Of a stretch of DNA of 64,000 nucleotides, positions 19,051-27,985 are shown piece by piece. A program made the translations under genes and the position numbers. Position 1 is the stretch's first letter; each line of letters opens with the position of its first letter. Source of the stretch: Parapusillimonas granuli (GTDB lineage: Bacteria > Pseudomonadota > Gammaproteobacteria > Burkholderiales > Burkholderiaceae_B). The notes beneath the pieces were generated by a model. That model did no database searches. It saw only the letters and a program-made list of their open reading frames with translations, and was not told the DNA's origin. The stretch lies in NCBI RefSeq assembly GCF_013416525.1, contig NZ_JACCEM010000010.1, forward strand, positions 140,508-204,507, given 5' to 3'.

Positions 19051-19152
19051 AGGACCAGATATTACCAAAGCCAGAAAGCTATCACACAGAAATTTCAGAA
19101 TACAAACATGAATCGCATAGGGTGAACAGTACCCAGGCCGTCTGTAACAAAC

Positions 19153-20136
19153 TCATAAGAGAGGATGCTGTGCGGCATTCAACCCCTGCTGAAGCAAGCC
19201 CCAACCCATCAAGCCAATCAGCAGACCGCCCGACAAGCCAAGCATGTCAAAAACCATGCCGGTATGCATTGGGGATGTGGCTCCGCGTTGAAAGAAACGC
19301 AAGGCCACATGCCTGAACGAAACAGCCAGCGTGGCCAGAAGGCCGACGGTGGCTGCCGTTCCGAGCGACATAGCCAGGACGGCGGCAATGCCAACCCAGC
19401 GAAGATCAAGCGAATAGGCGACCAGCAGAACCAGAATCGCCCCCGTGCAGGGGCGCAGACCAATGACGAGGATGATGGGCAGCGCGCTGCGCCATGTCAG
19501 TGCTTGACTGATGTGTTCCTTTGAAACGCTGTGCGGCCCGCCGCACTCCGCGCAATAGGCCTGCAATGTTCCTCCTCCCGAGAAAAGGGAAACCGGCTTG
19601 CGTTTCGATTCACGCCATCGACGATACAAACCCATTGCGCTGCGCACGGCCAGCACGGCCCCCAGCAAAGCCACCAGTGCAAAACTCAGGTTTTCCAGTT
19701 GGCCGGCAGTGCTCCGAGTGCGCCGCAAGGAATAGCCCAGCAGGTTGACGACGATTTCGACCAGTATCACGGCCACTATTCCCTGGGCCAGCGCTGAAAC
19801 CAGCGACAGGAACAGACCGCGCCGCAAACGGGTGCGGGTCGTTCCCAGGTAAGTGGTGATCACCGCTTTGCCATGACCCGGCCCCGCCGCGTGGAAAATA
19901 CCATAGAGCAGGCTGATACCGATCAGCCCGCAGGCGACAGCCCACCCTTCCTGCGCGAACTGACGTATGGCGGCGGCAAGCTGCCGATGCAGCTCGCCTT
20001 GCGTGGACATGACCCAGACCGTGAATCGGTTCCAGACGCCGTAATGGCTCGACATGACCCATGCCGCGAGCACGAAGGCCACCATGAACGCACAGATCAG
20101 CATCGCACGACTGACCGCCCTGCTTCCTACTTGCAT
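19153..20136 (-). CDS. zevB: ZevB-like NicO-family metal transporter
   Basis: Inner-membrane transporter of the NicO/RcnA type, 327 residues with about seven hydrophobic helices. The family motif GIFHAAGPGHGKAVITTYL (HAxGPGHG) lies near residue 85, and a second metal site is LVIGLRPCTGAILVLL. Unlike RcnA there is no His-rich loop; the central linker has AYCAECGGPHS. It overlaps a DUF1007 gene by ten bases, the ZevA-ZevB pair shown to support zinc uptake in Haemophilus influenzae. Nickel or cobalt transport cannot be excluded. Confidence 0.85.
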   Translation of the reverse strand: MQVGSRAVSRAMLICAFMVAFVLAAWVMSSHYGVWNRFTVWVMSTQGELHRQLAAAIRQFAQEGWAVACGLIGISLLYGIFHAAGPGHGKAVITTYLGTTRTRLRRGLFLSLVSALAQGIVAVILVEIVVNLLGYSLRRTRSTAGQLENLSFALVALLGAVLAVRSAMGLYRRWRESKRKPVSLFSGGGTLQAYCAECGGPHSVSKEHISQALTWRSALPIILVIGLRPCTGAILVLLVAYSLDLRWVGIAAVLAMSLGTAATVGLLATLAVSFRHVALRFFQRGATSPMHTGMVFDMLGLSGGLLIGLMGWGLLQQGLNAAQHPLL

Positions 20137-20753
20137 TGAACCAGCACCTTTTCCGCGAACAAATGGCCCAGATCATATTGAGGCGACGCCCCTTGGTCCA
20201 GAGCGAAGGCGCGGGCTAAATCCTCATGTGAGGGGCGCGCCGGCTCAACGCGCGCCTGGCAAGCTGTTTTCTTTCTGCTTCGTATGGTGGGCGGCTGCGC
20301 GACGAGGTGAGCCATGTGAATGTAGTAGGTGGGATCGTAGACCGCGAAACTGACTGCGTAGCGACTGGGGTCGACCGGCTTTGCCAACGGCGCGGTGAAG
20401 GACAGCATAAGTTGCTGCCCTTTCATTTCGCTTTTGTATTCCGTGACGGTGTCCAGCTTGATCTGGCGATCATCCGCCGTAAGGCGCATGAAATAGCCGT
20501 AGGGTTCCAGGTTCTTGATGACTTCGGGTGCGAAGTCCCGCACGGTCGCTGCTTTACCTGGGCTGTCGTTCTTGAAACCACCCACGACTGCCGCGCTATA
20601 CAGATCGTCAAAGAGCCATTCTTCCTCAATTGCCGAAATCAGCCCTTCAGCGGACATGACGATAGTGCTGCGCACATCGATCCACGCGTGCGGGTGGGCC
20701 TGCACACCGAGAGGTAGCAGTGCCAGGAACAACAATGGAAATCGCGTGGTCAA
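20127..20753 (-). CDS. zevA: ZevA-like periplasmic protein (DUF1007)
   Basis: DUF1007 protein, the periplasmic partner of NicO-type transporters. The 208 residues start with a signal peptide (LLFLALLPLGVQA) directly followed by HPHAWIDV, the conserved His pair at the mature N-terminus that likely binds metal. Further family features are EEEWLFDDLYSA and YDPTYYIHMA. The gene is 89 bases downstream of the CobN-like gene and overlaps zevB. Zinc is the likely substrate by context. Confidence 0.86.
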   Translation of the reverse strand: MTTRFPLLFLALLPLGVQAHPHAWIDVRSTIVMSAEGLISAIEEEWLFDDLYSAAVVGGFKNDSPGKAATVRDFAPEVIKNLEPYGYFMRLTADDRQIKLDTVTEYKSEMKGQQLMLSFTAPLAKPVDPSRYAVSFAVYDPTYYIHMAHLVAQPPTIRSRKKTACQARVEPARPSHEDLARAFALDQGASPQYDLGHLFAEKVLVQCK

Positions 20754-20842
20754 CGTGTTCTGCCTTTTTTGAAGCTTACTTGAGCTTCAAAATCATACTG
20801 GACCCGCTACCAATGCGACATTGCGCCTGAAGCCAACACTCT

Positions 20843-23800
20843 TCACCAACGAGGCCGCCGTAACCCACCCACTGCAAAAAGCACGATGGCAGCCAGCAGC
20901 CACAGCCAGATTCCCTTCTGCATGGGTTGCACCGGTGTGACGGCTCGCGACTCCAGCGCATAGCCTTCCACATCCGCCCTTGCCTGCCGCGGCTCTGCGG
21001 GTCCCGCCGTCGTGGCAGGCGGTACAAGGGCGGGGGCCGGTTGCTCCATTTCTGCAAGTCCCACATCCCTACACGACGGCAATGCGCAATCCGAGCCGTG
21101 CTGGTCGACGCTCTGGGCAAGCGCCTGCTCCAGTTGCACGCGATCGACGTCGTCCGCGTGCCAAGCGCCGCGCTCAATGGCGTCCAGCAGGGTTTCCAGC
21201 AGATGTTGGCGCGCATACGGGTTGTGCCACTCGAAATACTCTTCCATGTCCATGCCATGCTTGTCATCGACGTAGACGGCCTTCACTTCAGCCCAATCGG
21301 CGTCGTCGACGAGTTGCGGCGTGGTGATATCCCACAACAGCATATGAGCAGGCAGGTCGGCCATGTACCGCGCGCCGTTGTAACCACTGTCCTGCATGGC
21401 GCGTATCCATTCGGGGTTGAAATAGCGCGATTGCAATTCCCGACCGAAGGTGCGCGCCAGGGGTTCCAGATGCGCTTCGCCGGTATGCGAGGCTTTCAAA
21501 TCAGCAATGTAGTTGCTGATTTGACGGCCGGTATGTTCGCGTACCGCGTTGCTGACGCCGCCCAGATAGGCGGCGGGCATGCTGGTATCGAGTAAACCAT
21601 AGGCGTTCGAGCTGCGGCTGAACACAGCGGCTTCCACACTGGAAAGCTGATCAATAAAACCAGCCGCATCCATTGCGCCCTGCTCGCTCTCGCCATAGGC
21701 ATGGCCCAGCCTGTCCGTGTACAGCTGCGACAAACGGGTGTCGTCCCATTGGGCGCCGGCGCGGATGGCGAATTGCGTTGAAGGCGAGTAGGCGCCTGGC
21801 GCCGTGGAATAGATGCGCCGCATCGACTGTTGCGCGGCGATTTTCGCATCCACGCCCTCTGCGCGCAAACGCTGCGCCTGAGCCTGGCTGTGCAAATACA
21901 CGGCGTTGTCTTCTTCGCGCGCCTGTGCCGCCAGCCGGGCCGCTTTGGCCAGCATGGCAATCTTGTCCCTGAAGTGATCTCGATAGGTGCCGGACGTCGT
22001 GACCAGCACATCCACACGCGGCCGCCCCAGGCTTGCACGATCGTCCAGCGTCACGTCAATGACTTCGCCACGTGGATTCCAGACAGGACGTGCGCCAAGC
22101 AGGCGCAGAATCTGGGCTTCAATCGCAGCCTCGTTCTGTGTGGATTCGCCCGACCACAGCACAAAAGCCACTTTGCGTGGCACGCTATCGTGTTCCTGGC
22201 GATAGGCCTCGATGAGTTCGTCGGCCAACCGCACGCCGATTTCCCAGGATTCCCGCGTCGGCAAGCTACGCGTGGCCAGCGTATAGGGGTTGCGTCCCGG
22301 CGGCAAGGCATCCGGATTACGCACGGCATCCGCCATTGGGCCAGGCTCGATATAGCCCCCTGACAAGGCTTGCAGCACAGCATCCATTTCGCGCGGGGCG
22401 GTGGCGATGCGGGCCGCGTAATCCTGTATACGCGCAAGCTGCTGCGCATCGAGTCCGGCGACGTCGCCTTGCAACGCCGCACGCACGGCTGCTTCATCGG
22501 GCGCGTCAGAGCCATCGCCCTGCAGCATGGCATGCACCATGCCGGCGGTGATTGCCACGTCAGGCGCCTGGCCCAGCACATGCCCGCCCACCGGCATGAC
22601 GGCGGCGGCCACTTCGTCAAGATAGGTGTTCAACGCGACTTCCAGTGCCGGCCATGCCGCCGATACGGTATCGAGTCCCAGCGCCCGCTCATGCGCTGAT
22701 GCCGCCATCCGCAGCGCCTGCCGGGCTGCCTGCTGCTCCGCACCCGACGCTCGTGACGCTCGTGACGCCACCGCCAGACCATCGCGCAAGTCCTTCAGCA
22801 TCGGCGGCAAGCCGCCGCGCATCAACGGCGGCATGAAACCCAGCGTCACGGCATTGGCCCGGCGCTTGTTGCCAATGCCGCCGTTGGCCTGCAAGGGCGT
22901 GGGCTGTATGTGGGGCAGGTTTCCGATCAACCGCCCGATCCAGTCGTCGTGCGCAGGGCCTTGCTGCTTACCCGGCATCAGAGAAATCTGCGTGAAGATC
23001 GGCAGATAGGCGTCGGCCTGCCAGCCTTCCGCCATCCACCGGTAGAAAGCGATGTATTGATGATGAGGCGGCAAGGCACCAGTGGAAGACAAGGCGCCGG
23101 CATCCTGCAGATAGCCCCAGACCGGGTGCGGCGCCAGTGCCACCTTGCCGAAGCGCAGCAAGGGGATGACAATAGCGCGCGCACCGGTCTCGTCCGTATG
23201 CACCATCAGCCTACCCGGTGGCGGCCCCCAATAGGCCTCGCTTTGCTCACGCAGGGCCAACGGCAGTTGCGCATACCATTCCAGATACTGCGCTTCAGGA
23301 ATGGCGACGGCCGTGCCGTCTTTCAGGCGCCTGTCCAGTTCCGCCTGCGCCTTCAAAGCCTGGGCATCCCGTTCACCCTGATGACCCGCAGCGCCCCACA
23401 AGCCCGCGCTGACATTGCCGCCCTCATGCGCCATGCGACGCGCCAGCGTCTGCGCGTCAGGCAGGGGGTCTTCACCCACGTCGTAGCCTTCATCCCGAAG
23501 CCGCCGCAACAACGCAGCCAGACTGGCCTGTGCATCCAGATACGTATCGGGATCACTGCCCACATCGGCGCGATCCGCCGCTTCGCTGTGGTAGGTAATC
23601 ACCACACGCTTGTCGGCATTGGAAAGACGATGCACTCGCGCCCAGGACATGGCCCGCGCCACGCGCCAGGCCACTTGTCCGGGTAGCACCTCATGACGCA
23701 CAGCGCCATCGCCATGCACGACGCGAGCGCCCACCATCATGGGCTCGACAATGCCGCTGACTTCGCTCATGGCCAGTTGTCCGCTACGGTCGGGTGCGAA

Positions 23801-24745
23801 CCCGCCCAAGTCGGCGCGCCATTCATCGGGCGTGCGGCTGTAATCGGTGGTGCAGTTCAACACCGCGACGCCCAGCTCCTGGGCTTCTCTCACCCCGGCT
23901 TGATGATCGGCGTAATCAATCTGGCTTGCACACAGAATCAGGGCATCCACCCCCGGGCGCCCCGTCTGGTCGCGCAAGCCGCGCAAAGAATCCCGACTGC
24001 CGCTACGCCAAAGCGCCACCGGCAAGCCGCCCTGGTTCTCGGTCTCCGAGATCAGCGCATCGATCACCGCCGTGTTCCCAGCCAACGCCAGACTGCGGTA
24101 GAACACGATACCCACGCGCGAGCGTTCGGCGGCATCGGCATGACGATGCCCCATCCAGTTCAGATAGGCTTGCAGGTCGGTAAAACCATCCGCATGGTCG
24201 GGATGGTAATAAGCCTGGTCGGCATATTCGACCGGCGCGGCGACGGATCTGTCCAGCCCGAGCAGACGCGCACCCAAGTAATCGAATAAATAGGTGTAAT
24301 TGTCCGCAGTGGCGTTGCGCCAATACGTGATGGCGTCAGGCACCGTGGCACGATCCACGTTGCCGTTCACCCATTCATCGCCATTCAACACCAGCACTTT
24401 CGTATGCCGTGCGACCTCATCCAGACGGGCTCGATACTGCGCCAATCTGGGGCCGATGCCTTCGACCACAACAAGGTCATAGTCTTCCAACTGGACACCC
24501 TCTATCGATGGCAAATGCCCTTCCCCCAAGCCGAACAGATTGATTTGCATGTGCGGCGCCTGGCGCGCCGCTGCCTCGCGCATCAGGGTGGGTTGCTGCG
24601 CCAGCTCAATGGAAATGACGGCGATGCGCGGGCCTGCAGCGTGCGCGTGCGCTACAGGCCAAAGGCACAGCAAGCAAAACACGCTTATCCATAACCATGA
24701 GGAAACTCGCCGGGCGGCCCTGCGGTTTGCGTCGCGTAAAAGCAT
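20843..24745 (-). CDS. Periplasmic, membrane-anchored CobN-like metal chelatase protein
   Basis: CobN/BchH superfamily protein of 1300 residues. CobN normally is the large subunit of aerobic cobaltochelatase in the cytoplasm. This one has an N-terminal signal peptide (WLWISVFCLLCLWPVAHAHA) and a C-terminal membrane helix (IWLWLLAAIVLFAVGG) followed by basic residues, so the chelatase body should face the periplasm. Core signatures include HPVWGYLQDAG, WSGESTQNEAAIEAQILRLL and YFEWHNPYARQ. No CobS/CobT or other cobalamin genes are here. Zur-controlled CobN-like genes next to TonB receptors and ExbB/D-like genes are known in Pseudomonas; their role in metal or metallophore handling is unresolved. 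Confidence 0.88.
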   Translation of the reverse strand: MLLRDANRRAARRVSSWLWISVFCLLCLWPVAHAHAAGPRIAVISIELAQQPTLMREAAARQAPHMQINLFGLGEGHLPSIEGVQLEDYDLVVVEGIGPRLAQYRARLDEVARHTKVLVLNGDEWVNGNVDRATVPDAITYWRNATADNYTYLFDYLGARLLGLDRSVAAPVEYADQAYYHPDHADGFTDLQAYLNWMGHRHADAAERSRVGIVFYRSLALAGNTAVIDALISETENQGGLPVALWRSGSRDSLRGLRDQTGRPGVDALILCASQIDYADHQAGVREAQELGVAVLNCTTDYSRTPDEWRADLGGFAPDRSGQLAMSEVSGIVEPMMVGARVVHGDGAVRHEVLPGQVAWRVARAMSWARVHRLSNADKRVVITYHSEAADRADVGSDPDTYLDAQASLAALLRRLRDEGYDVGEDPLPDAQTLARRMAHEGGNVSAGLWGAAGHQGERDAQALKAQAELDRRLKDGTAVAIPEAQYLEWYAQLPLALREQSEAYWGPPPGRLMVHTDETGARAIVIPLLRFGKVALAPHPVWGYLQDAGALSSTGALPPHHQYIAFYRWMAEGWQADAYLPIFTQISLMPGKQQGPAHDDWIGRLIGNLPHIQPTPLQANGGIGNKRRANAVTLGFMPPLMRGGLPPMLKDLRDGLAVASRASRASGAEQQAARQALRMAASAHERALGLDTVSAAWPALEVALNTYLDEVAAAVMPVGGHVLGQAPDVAITAGMVHAMLQGDGSDAPDEAAVRAALQGDVAGLDAQQLARIQDYAARIATAPREMDAVLQALSGGYIEPGPMADAVRNPDALPPGRNPYTLATRSLPTRESWEIGVRLADELIEAYRQEHDSVPRKVAFVLWSGESTQNEAAIEAQILRLLGARPVWNPRGEVIDVTLDDRASLGRPRVDVLVTTSGTYRDHFRDKIAMLAKAARLAAQAREEDNAVYLHSQAQAQRLRAEGVDAKIAAQQSMRRIYSTAPGAYSPSTQFAIRAGAQWDDTRLSQLYTDRLGHAYGESEQGAMDAAGFIDQLSSVEAAVFSRSSNAYGLLDTSMPAAYLGGVSNAVREHTGRQISNYIADLKASHTGEAHLEPLARTFGRELQSRYFNPEWIRAMQDSGYNGARYMADLPAHMLLWDITTPQLVDDADWAEVKAVYVDDKHGMDMEEYFEWHNPYARQHLLETLLDAIERGAWHADDVDRVQLEQALAQSVDQHGSDCALPSCRDVGLAEMEQPAPALVPPATTAGPAEPRQARADVEGYALESRAVTPVQPMQKGIWLWLLAAIVLFAVGGLRRPRW

Positions 24746-24754
24746 AAGTTTCCC

Positions 24755-25111
24755 TCAAGGCCTTCCGTTGTCTTGTTCCGGCACGTACACCACTTGCCCA
24801 TCTGGCAGGCGATACGCCGTCCCCAGGCGCTCGCCCTGTCCCGACAACTTGCGGTCGGAGATACGTTCCACCTTGATCTGCTGCTGATCTTTGGTGACGA
24901 CTTCAAGCTCGCCATCCGCCGTCGTGCGTGTCAGCGTCCAACTGGCGTCAGCGCTGAGCATGTCGGTCGAACCCAGTACGGAAAACAGCGCGAGCGCCAT
25001 GGCCACGATGAAGGCCAGACTGGCATCAAAGAGATTGGCTACCCCTGACAGGGGGTCGTCGTGACGGCTGATATCCGACCGTGGGCGGGTAAAGCGCAGG
25101 CGGGATTTCAT
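24755..25111 (-). CDS. DUF2149 protein, ExbD-like partner
   Basis: DUF2149 protein of 118 residues. A basic cytoplasmic N-terminus (MKSRLRFTRPRSDISRHDDP) precedes one membrane helix (ASLAFIVAMALALFSVLGS) and a periplasmic domain ending VVYVPEQDNGRP. The topology is that of ExbD/TolR. The ATG at 25111 overlaps the ExbB-like stop (ATGA), and the CobN-like gene starts 9 bases after its end. It probably forms the proton channel with the ExbB-like protein. Confidence 0.85.
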   Translation of the reverse strand: MKSRLRFTRPRSDISRHDDPLSGVANLFDASLAFIVAMALALFSVLGSTDMLSADASWTLTRTTADGELEVVTKDQQQIKVERISDRKLSGQGERLGTAYRLPDGQVVYVPEQDNGRP

Positions 25112-25662
25112 GCGACCGCCTTTTGTGCGGTCGTCTCGTGCGCTCGCAACACCTGCTCGGCATGCAGGCGAATGTCGTCCAGATCCTGGCGCTGCCAACC
25201 CTCGCGCACCATGGCGATCACATGCGCAACAACGCCGATGGCAATACCGACAATCGTGGCGGAAAACGCCACCACCATATGCTCGGAAAGGGCCGGCAAA
25301 TCCCCACGCGCCAAGCCGCTCAACGCCGCTGCCATGGGAATCAGCGTACCCATCAGGCCCAGAGAAGGGCCGGCGCGCACGGCGAAGCGCACAGCGTTCA
25401 GGCTGCGCAGACTGTCGTGCTCGGCTTGGGCCAGCACGCGCTCGATGCACAGGTCGGCATCGCTCGCCTCGCCCGCCGCGACGGCATCGATCTGCGCTGT
25501 GAACCGGCCCACAGCCGGTTTGCGTCCCCGTCGTCGGCTTACCAGACTGCGCACAAACATGCCCAGCGCCACCAACGTCCACACCACCAGCACCACCAGC
25601 AAGGCCAACACGGGTTGAAACAGGAATTGACTAAGTTGCTCCAATATCAATTTCAAAGACAT
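25108..25662 (-). CDS. ExbB/MotA/TolQ-type proton channel protein
   Basis: MotA/TolQ/ExbB family protein of 184 residues with three membrane segments: about residues 15-37, 103-122 and 134-152. The conserved region RAGPSLGLMGTLIPMAAALSG and the third helix (AFSATIVGIAIGVVAHV) are ExbB-like. It follows the TonB receptor by 2 bases and overlaps DUF2149. With DUF2149 it likely uses proton motive force to energise either the receptor next to it or the periplasmic CobN-like protein. No tonB gene is seen in the window. Confidence 0.88.
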   Translation of the reverse strand: MSLKLILEQLSQFLFQPVLALLVVLVVWTLVALGMFVRSLVSRRRGRKPAVGRFTAQIDAVAAGEASDADLCIERVLAQAEHDSLRSLNAVRFAVRAGPSLGLMGTLIPMAAALSGLARGDLPALSEHMVVAFSATIVGIAIGVVAHVIAMVREGWQRQDLDDIRLHAEQVLRAHETTAQKAVA

Positions 25663-25664
25663 GA

Positions 25665-27806
25665 TTACAGCGCCCTTGTATAACGCAGGTAGAAGGCACG
25701 GCCCGGCATGGTGTAATCAGCCTTTTCGTAGTAAATGCGATCGAACAGATTGGAGACATCGAAGCGCAGCGTGTCGTTGCGCGTAATCTTCCAGCGGGCG
25801 CTGAAATCCACCACGGTAAAAGGCTCGTTCTCGAACAACCCGCCGCAGCCATTGGTGTAGATGCGACCCTGACTGTTGTCATTGTCATAGCGCACGTCTA
25901 CATGGCGCGCTGTCAACGTTGCCCACCATTGCTGGCCATCACTGACAGTCAGAGACACGTTGCCCTTCCACTTGGCCACATTGCGTATGGGTACCGGACC
26001 GCTGGCATCGAAATCTTCAGCCTGTATCAAGCGGGTCAAACTGCTGGACACTCCCACCCGCCCGGGGGGCAGCCCAAACAACCTGCCTGCATCCAGCGCC
26101 AGTCTCGCTTCAATGCCGCGCATACGGGATTCATTAGCGTTTTCATAGCTGCTGATACGTTCTGTGGGCGTTTCACTGACAATGACTGAACGGATACGGT
26201 CGCGGATGCGCGAATTGAAGTAGGTCAAATCGGCATCCAGGTACTCATTGACGTAGCCCACACCCAGATCCCAGCTTTTATTGCGCTCGGGATTCAGGCC
26301 GGCATTACCGATGCTTAGCCGCCGCTGGATACCCGCGTACTCCACATTCTCGCCTGCCAGTTCGCTGCCTTGCGGCGGCGCGAAAGCCGTACCGGCGGAG
26401 CCGTGCACCCGCCATTGCTCCGTCAGCTTGTAGACCACGCCACCACGAGGATTAAAGCTGGTGAAGCTGGACGAACCAGGCGTGAAGGAGTCCTTGTAAG
26501 GCGTGGTGCGTGTGCTGGCGTCGATCCAATCGACCCTGCCGCCCAGCGTGAGGATCAGTCTGTCATCCAGCCACTTGCTGCCCCATTCTGCGAAAACACC
26601 CCGGCTGTCGCGCCGTTCATTGGGGCTGTAAGGTGCCAGGCTCTGCCCCGCCGCGTTGAAGGAAAAACGGTCTGCCTCGACACGCTGCCAGTCCAAGCCA
26701 TAAGTCAGGGTCATGCGGTCGCTCAGGCTCCAGACATCCTGCAGCTGCAGGCCCACATAGCTCGACTCAGTACGGCTGGAACGATAGCGCGGCGCCTGTG
26801 CTGGCACCGTGAAGTAGTTGTAATTTTCACGGGACGCATAGGCCACGGCGGTGATTTCATGGTCGCGCGGCGTCAGCGTCAATCTGACATCCCCTCCGAA
26901 CCGGCTGGTTTCGTTCGCCGACGCATTGGCCGGATCGAAACTAAGCGGACCAGGCGCATTGTTGCTCAGATCGGCCCAGTCCAGTGTCACATCGACCCTG
27001 ACCATGTCGGTCAAGTCGCTGCCCAGCCGCGCCTTGCCCGATATCCGACGGAAATCACTGTTAGGTCGCTTGTCACCGCCGCCCGTGCGAAACTCGCCAT
27101 TCTGGTTCACATAGCCGACGGCCAGGTCAAAGTCGGTTCGGTCAGACAAGGATCCGCCCAACGCCACATCGGCTTGACGGGTGTCGAAAGAACCATAACC
27201 CAGACTCACGCTGCCCCCTATCGGGCCAGTGGAACGACGCGTGATGATATTGACCACCCCGCCCATGGCCGACGCGCCATATAGCGATGAGGCCGGCCCT
27301 TTGAGCACTTCAACGCGCTCAATACTTTCGGGCGACAGCGTGGTGAAACTGCTGGAACCCGAAGGGCGCCCGTCAATCAGCACCAAGGTGCGCGGGTTGA
27401 TGGTGAACTCGAAATTGGGGCGCATGCCGCGCAAGCCCACGCCGGCCAAACCGTTCGGATATTGAATGACATCAACGCTGGCATTCTTCTTGAGCTGATC
27501 AAGGAAAGAATTGCCCACCGTCTCTTCCAGCACATGGCCCTCGACCACCTCCATGGAAGATGCAACCTCATCACGAAGCTGCACATTGCGCGTTGCCGTC
27601 ACCACGATCGGGTTCAATTCGACCGGTTGAGTCTGGGCGGAAACGGCGGCACGTGATGATGACGCAGTGGCCTGACTGCCGCCCATCACTGTCGCTTCTG
27701 TCTCGGCGGCCTGCGCCTCAAAGGCTGTGCAGAGTGTCGCAGCCAACACCATCAACTGTACTGTGATCCACCTATCTTGATACGGTCTGGCTGTGTTTTT
27801 TTCCAT
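25665..27806 (-). CDS. Zur-controlled TonB-dependent outer-membrane receptor
   Basis: TonB-dependent receptor of 713 residues, BtuB/Cir-like. A leader (LMVLAATLCTAFEAQAA) is followed by a TonB box region (NPIVVTATRN), the plug (RVEVLKGPASSLYGASAMGG and NIITRRS) and a barrel ending in FYLRYTRAL. It is the first gene of the leftward uptake operon and starts 23 bases from the nearest Zur box. The matching operon in P. aeruginosa (receptor, CobN-like, ExbD-like) is zinc-repressed. The substrate is probably zinc in a chelated form; cobalamin-like compounds are an alternative. Confidence 0.9.
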   Translation of the reverse strand: MEKNTARPYQDRWITVQLMVLAATLCTAFEAQAAETEATVMGGSQATASSSRAAVSAQTQPVELNPIVVTATRNVQLRDEVASSMEVVEGHVLEETVGNSFLDQLKKNASVDVIQYPNGLAGVGLRGMRPNFEFTINPRTLVLIDGRPSGSSSFTTLSPESIERVEVLKGPASSLYGASAMGGVVNIITRRSTGPIGGSVSLGYGSFDTRQADVALGGSLSDRTDFDLAVGYVNQNGEFRTGGGDKRPNSDFRRISGKARLGSDLTDMVRVDVTLDWADLSNNAPGPLSFDPANASANETSRFGGDVRLTLTPRDHEITAVAYASRENYNYFTVPAQAPRYRSSRTESSYVGLQLQDVWSLSDRMTLTYGLDWQRVEADRFSFNAAGQSLAPYSPNERRDSRGVFAEWGSKWLDDRLILTLGGRVDWIDASTRTTPYKDSFTPGSSSFTSFNPRGGVVYKLTEQWRVHGSAGTAFAPPQGSELAGENVEYAGIQRRLSIGNAGLNPERNKSWDLGVGYVNEYLDADLTYFNSRIRDRIRSVIVSETPTERISSYENANESRMRGIEARLALDAGRLFGLPPGRVGVSSSLTRLIQAEDFDASGPVPIRNVAKWKGNVSLTVSDGQQWWATLTARHVDVRYDNDNSQGRIYTNGCGGLFENEPFTVVDFSARWKITRNDTLRFDVSNLFDRIYYEKADYTMPGRAFYLRYTRAL

Positions 27807-27828
27807 GTTCCACTCCGCTGCGATATGT

Positions 27829-27866
27829 AATGTTATAACATACTAAACGTGATGTTATAACATATC
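27829..27866. promoter_or_regulatory. Twin Zur boxes between the TonB receptor and znuA
   Basis: ATGTTATAACAT occurs at 27830-27841 and again at 27852-27863, centres 22 bp apart, two helical turns. Flanks extend the match (GATATGTTATAACATC read leftward for the second). The first box lies 23 bases upstream of the receptor start and the pair is 120 bases upstream of znuA. The spacing suits two Zur dimers bound on one face, repressing both directions. Confidence 0.85.
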
Positions 27867-27985
27867 ATTTAAAGCAGAGTTCTATAGGTCTCTACTGGCT
27901 GCTGGAGTGCCGGGTCGGATATCGCATCCGAACCTCTGGTGGCTACCGCACCATTTTTGCAAAGCCTCATCAAAGGAAGATTGGT

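Noticed and set aside
20843..24745. Cobalamin biosynthesis operon
   Set aside because: No cobS, cobT or other cobalamin genes are present, and the signal peptide and membrane anchor do not fit a cytoplasmic cobaltochelatase.
26370..27284. A 304-codon plus-strand frame inside the TonB receptor
   Set aside because: Antisense to a receptor with clear plug and barrel motifs; no recognisable domain.
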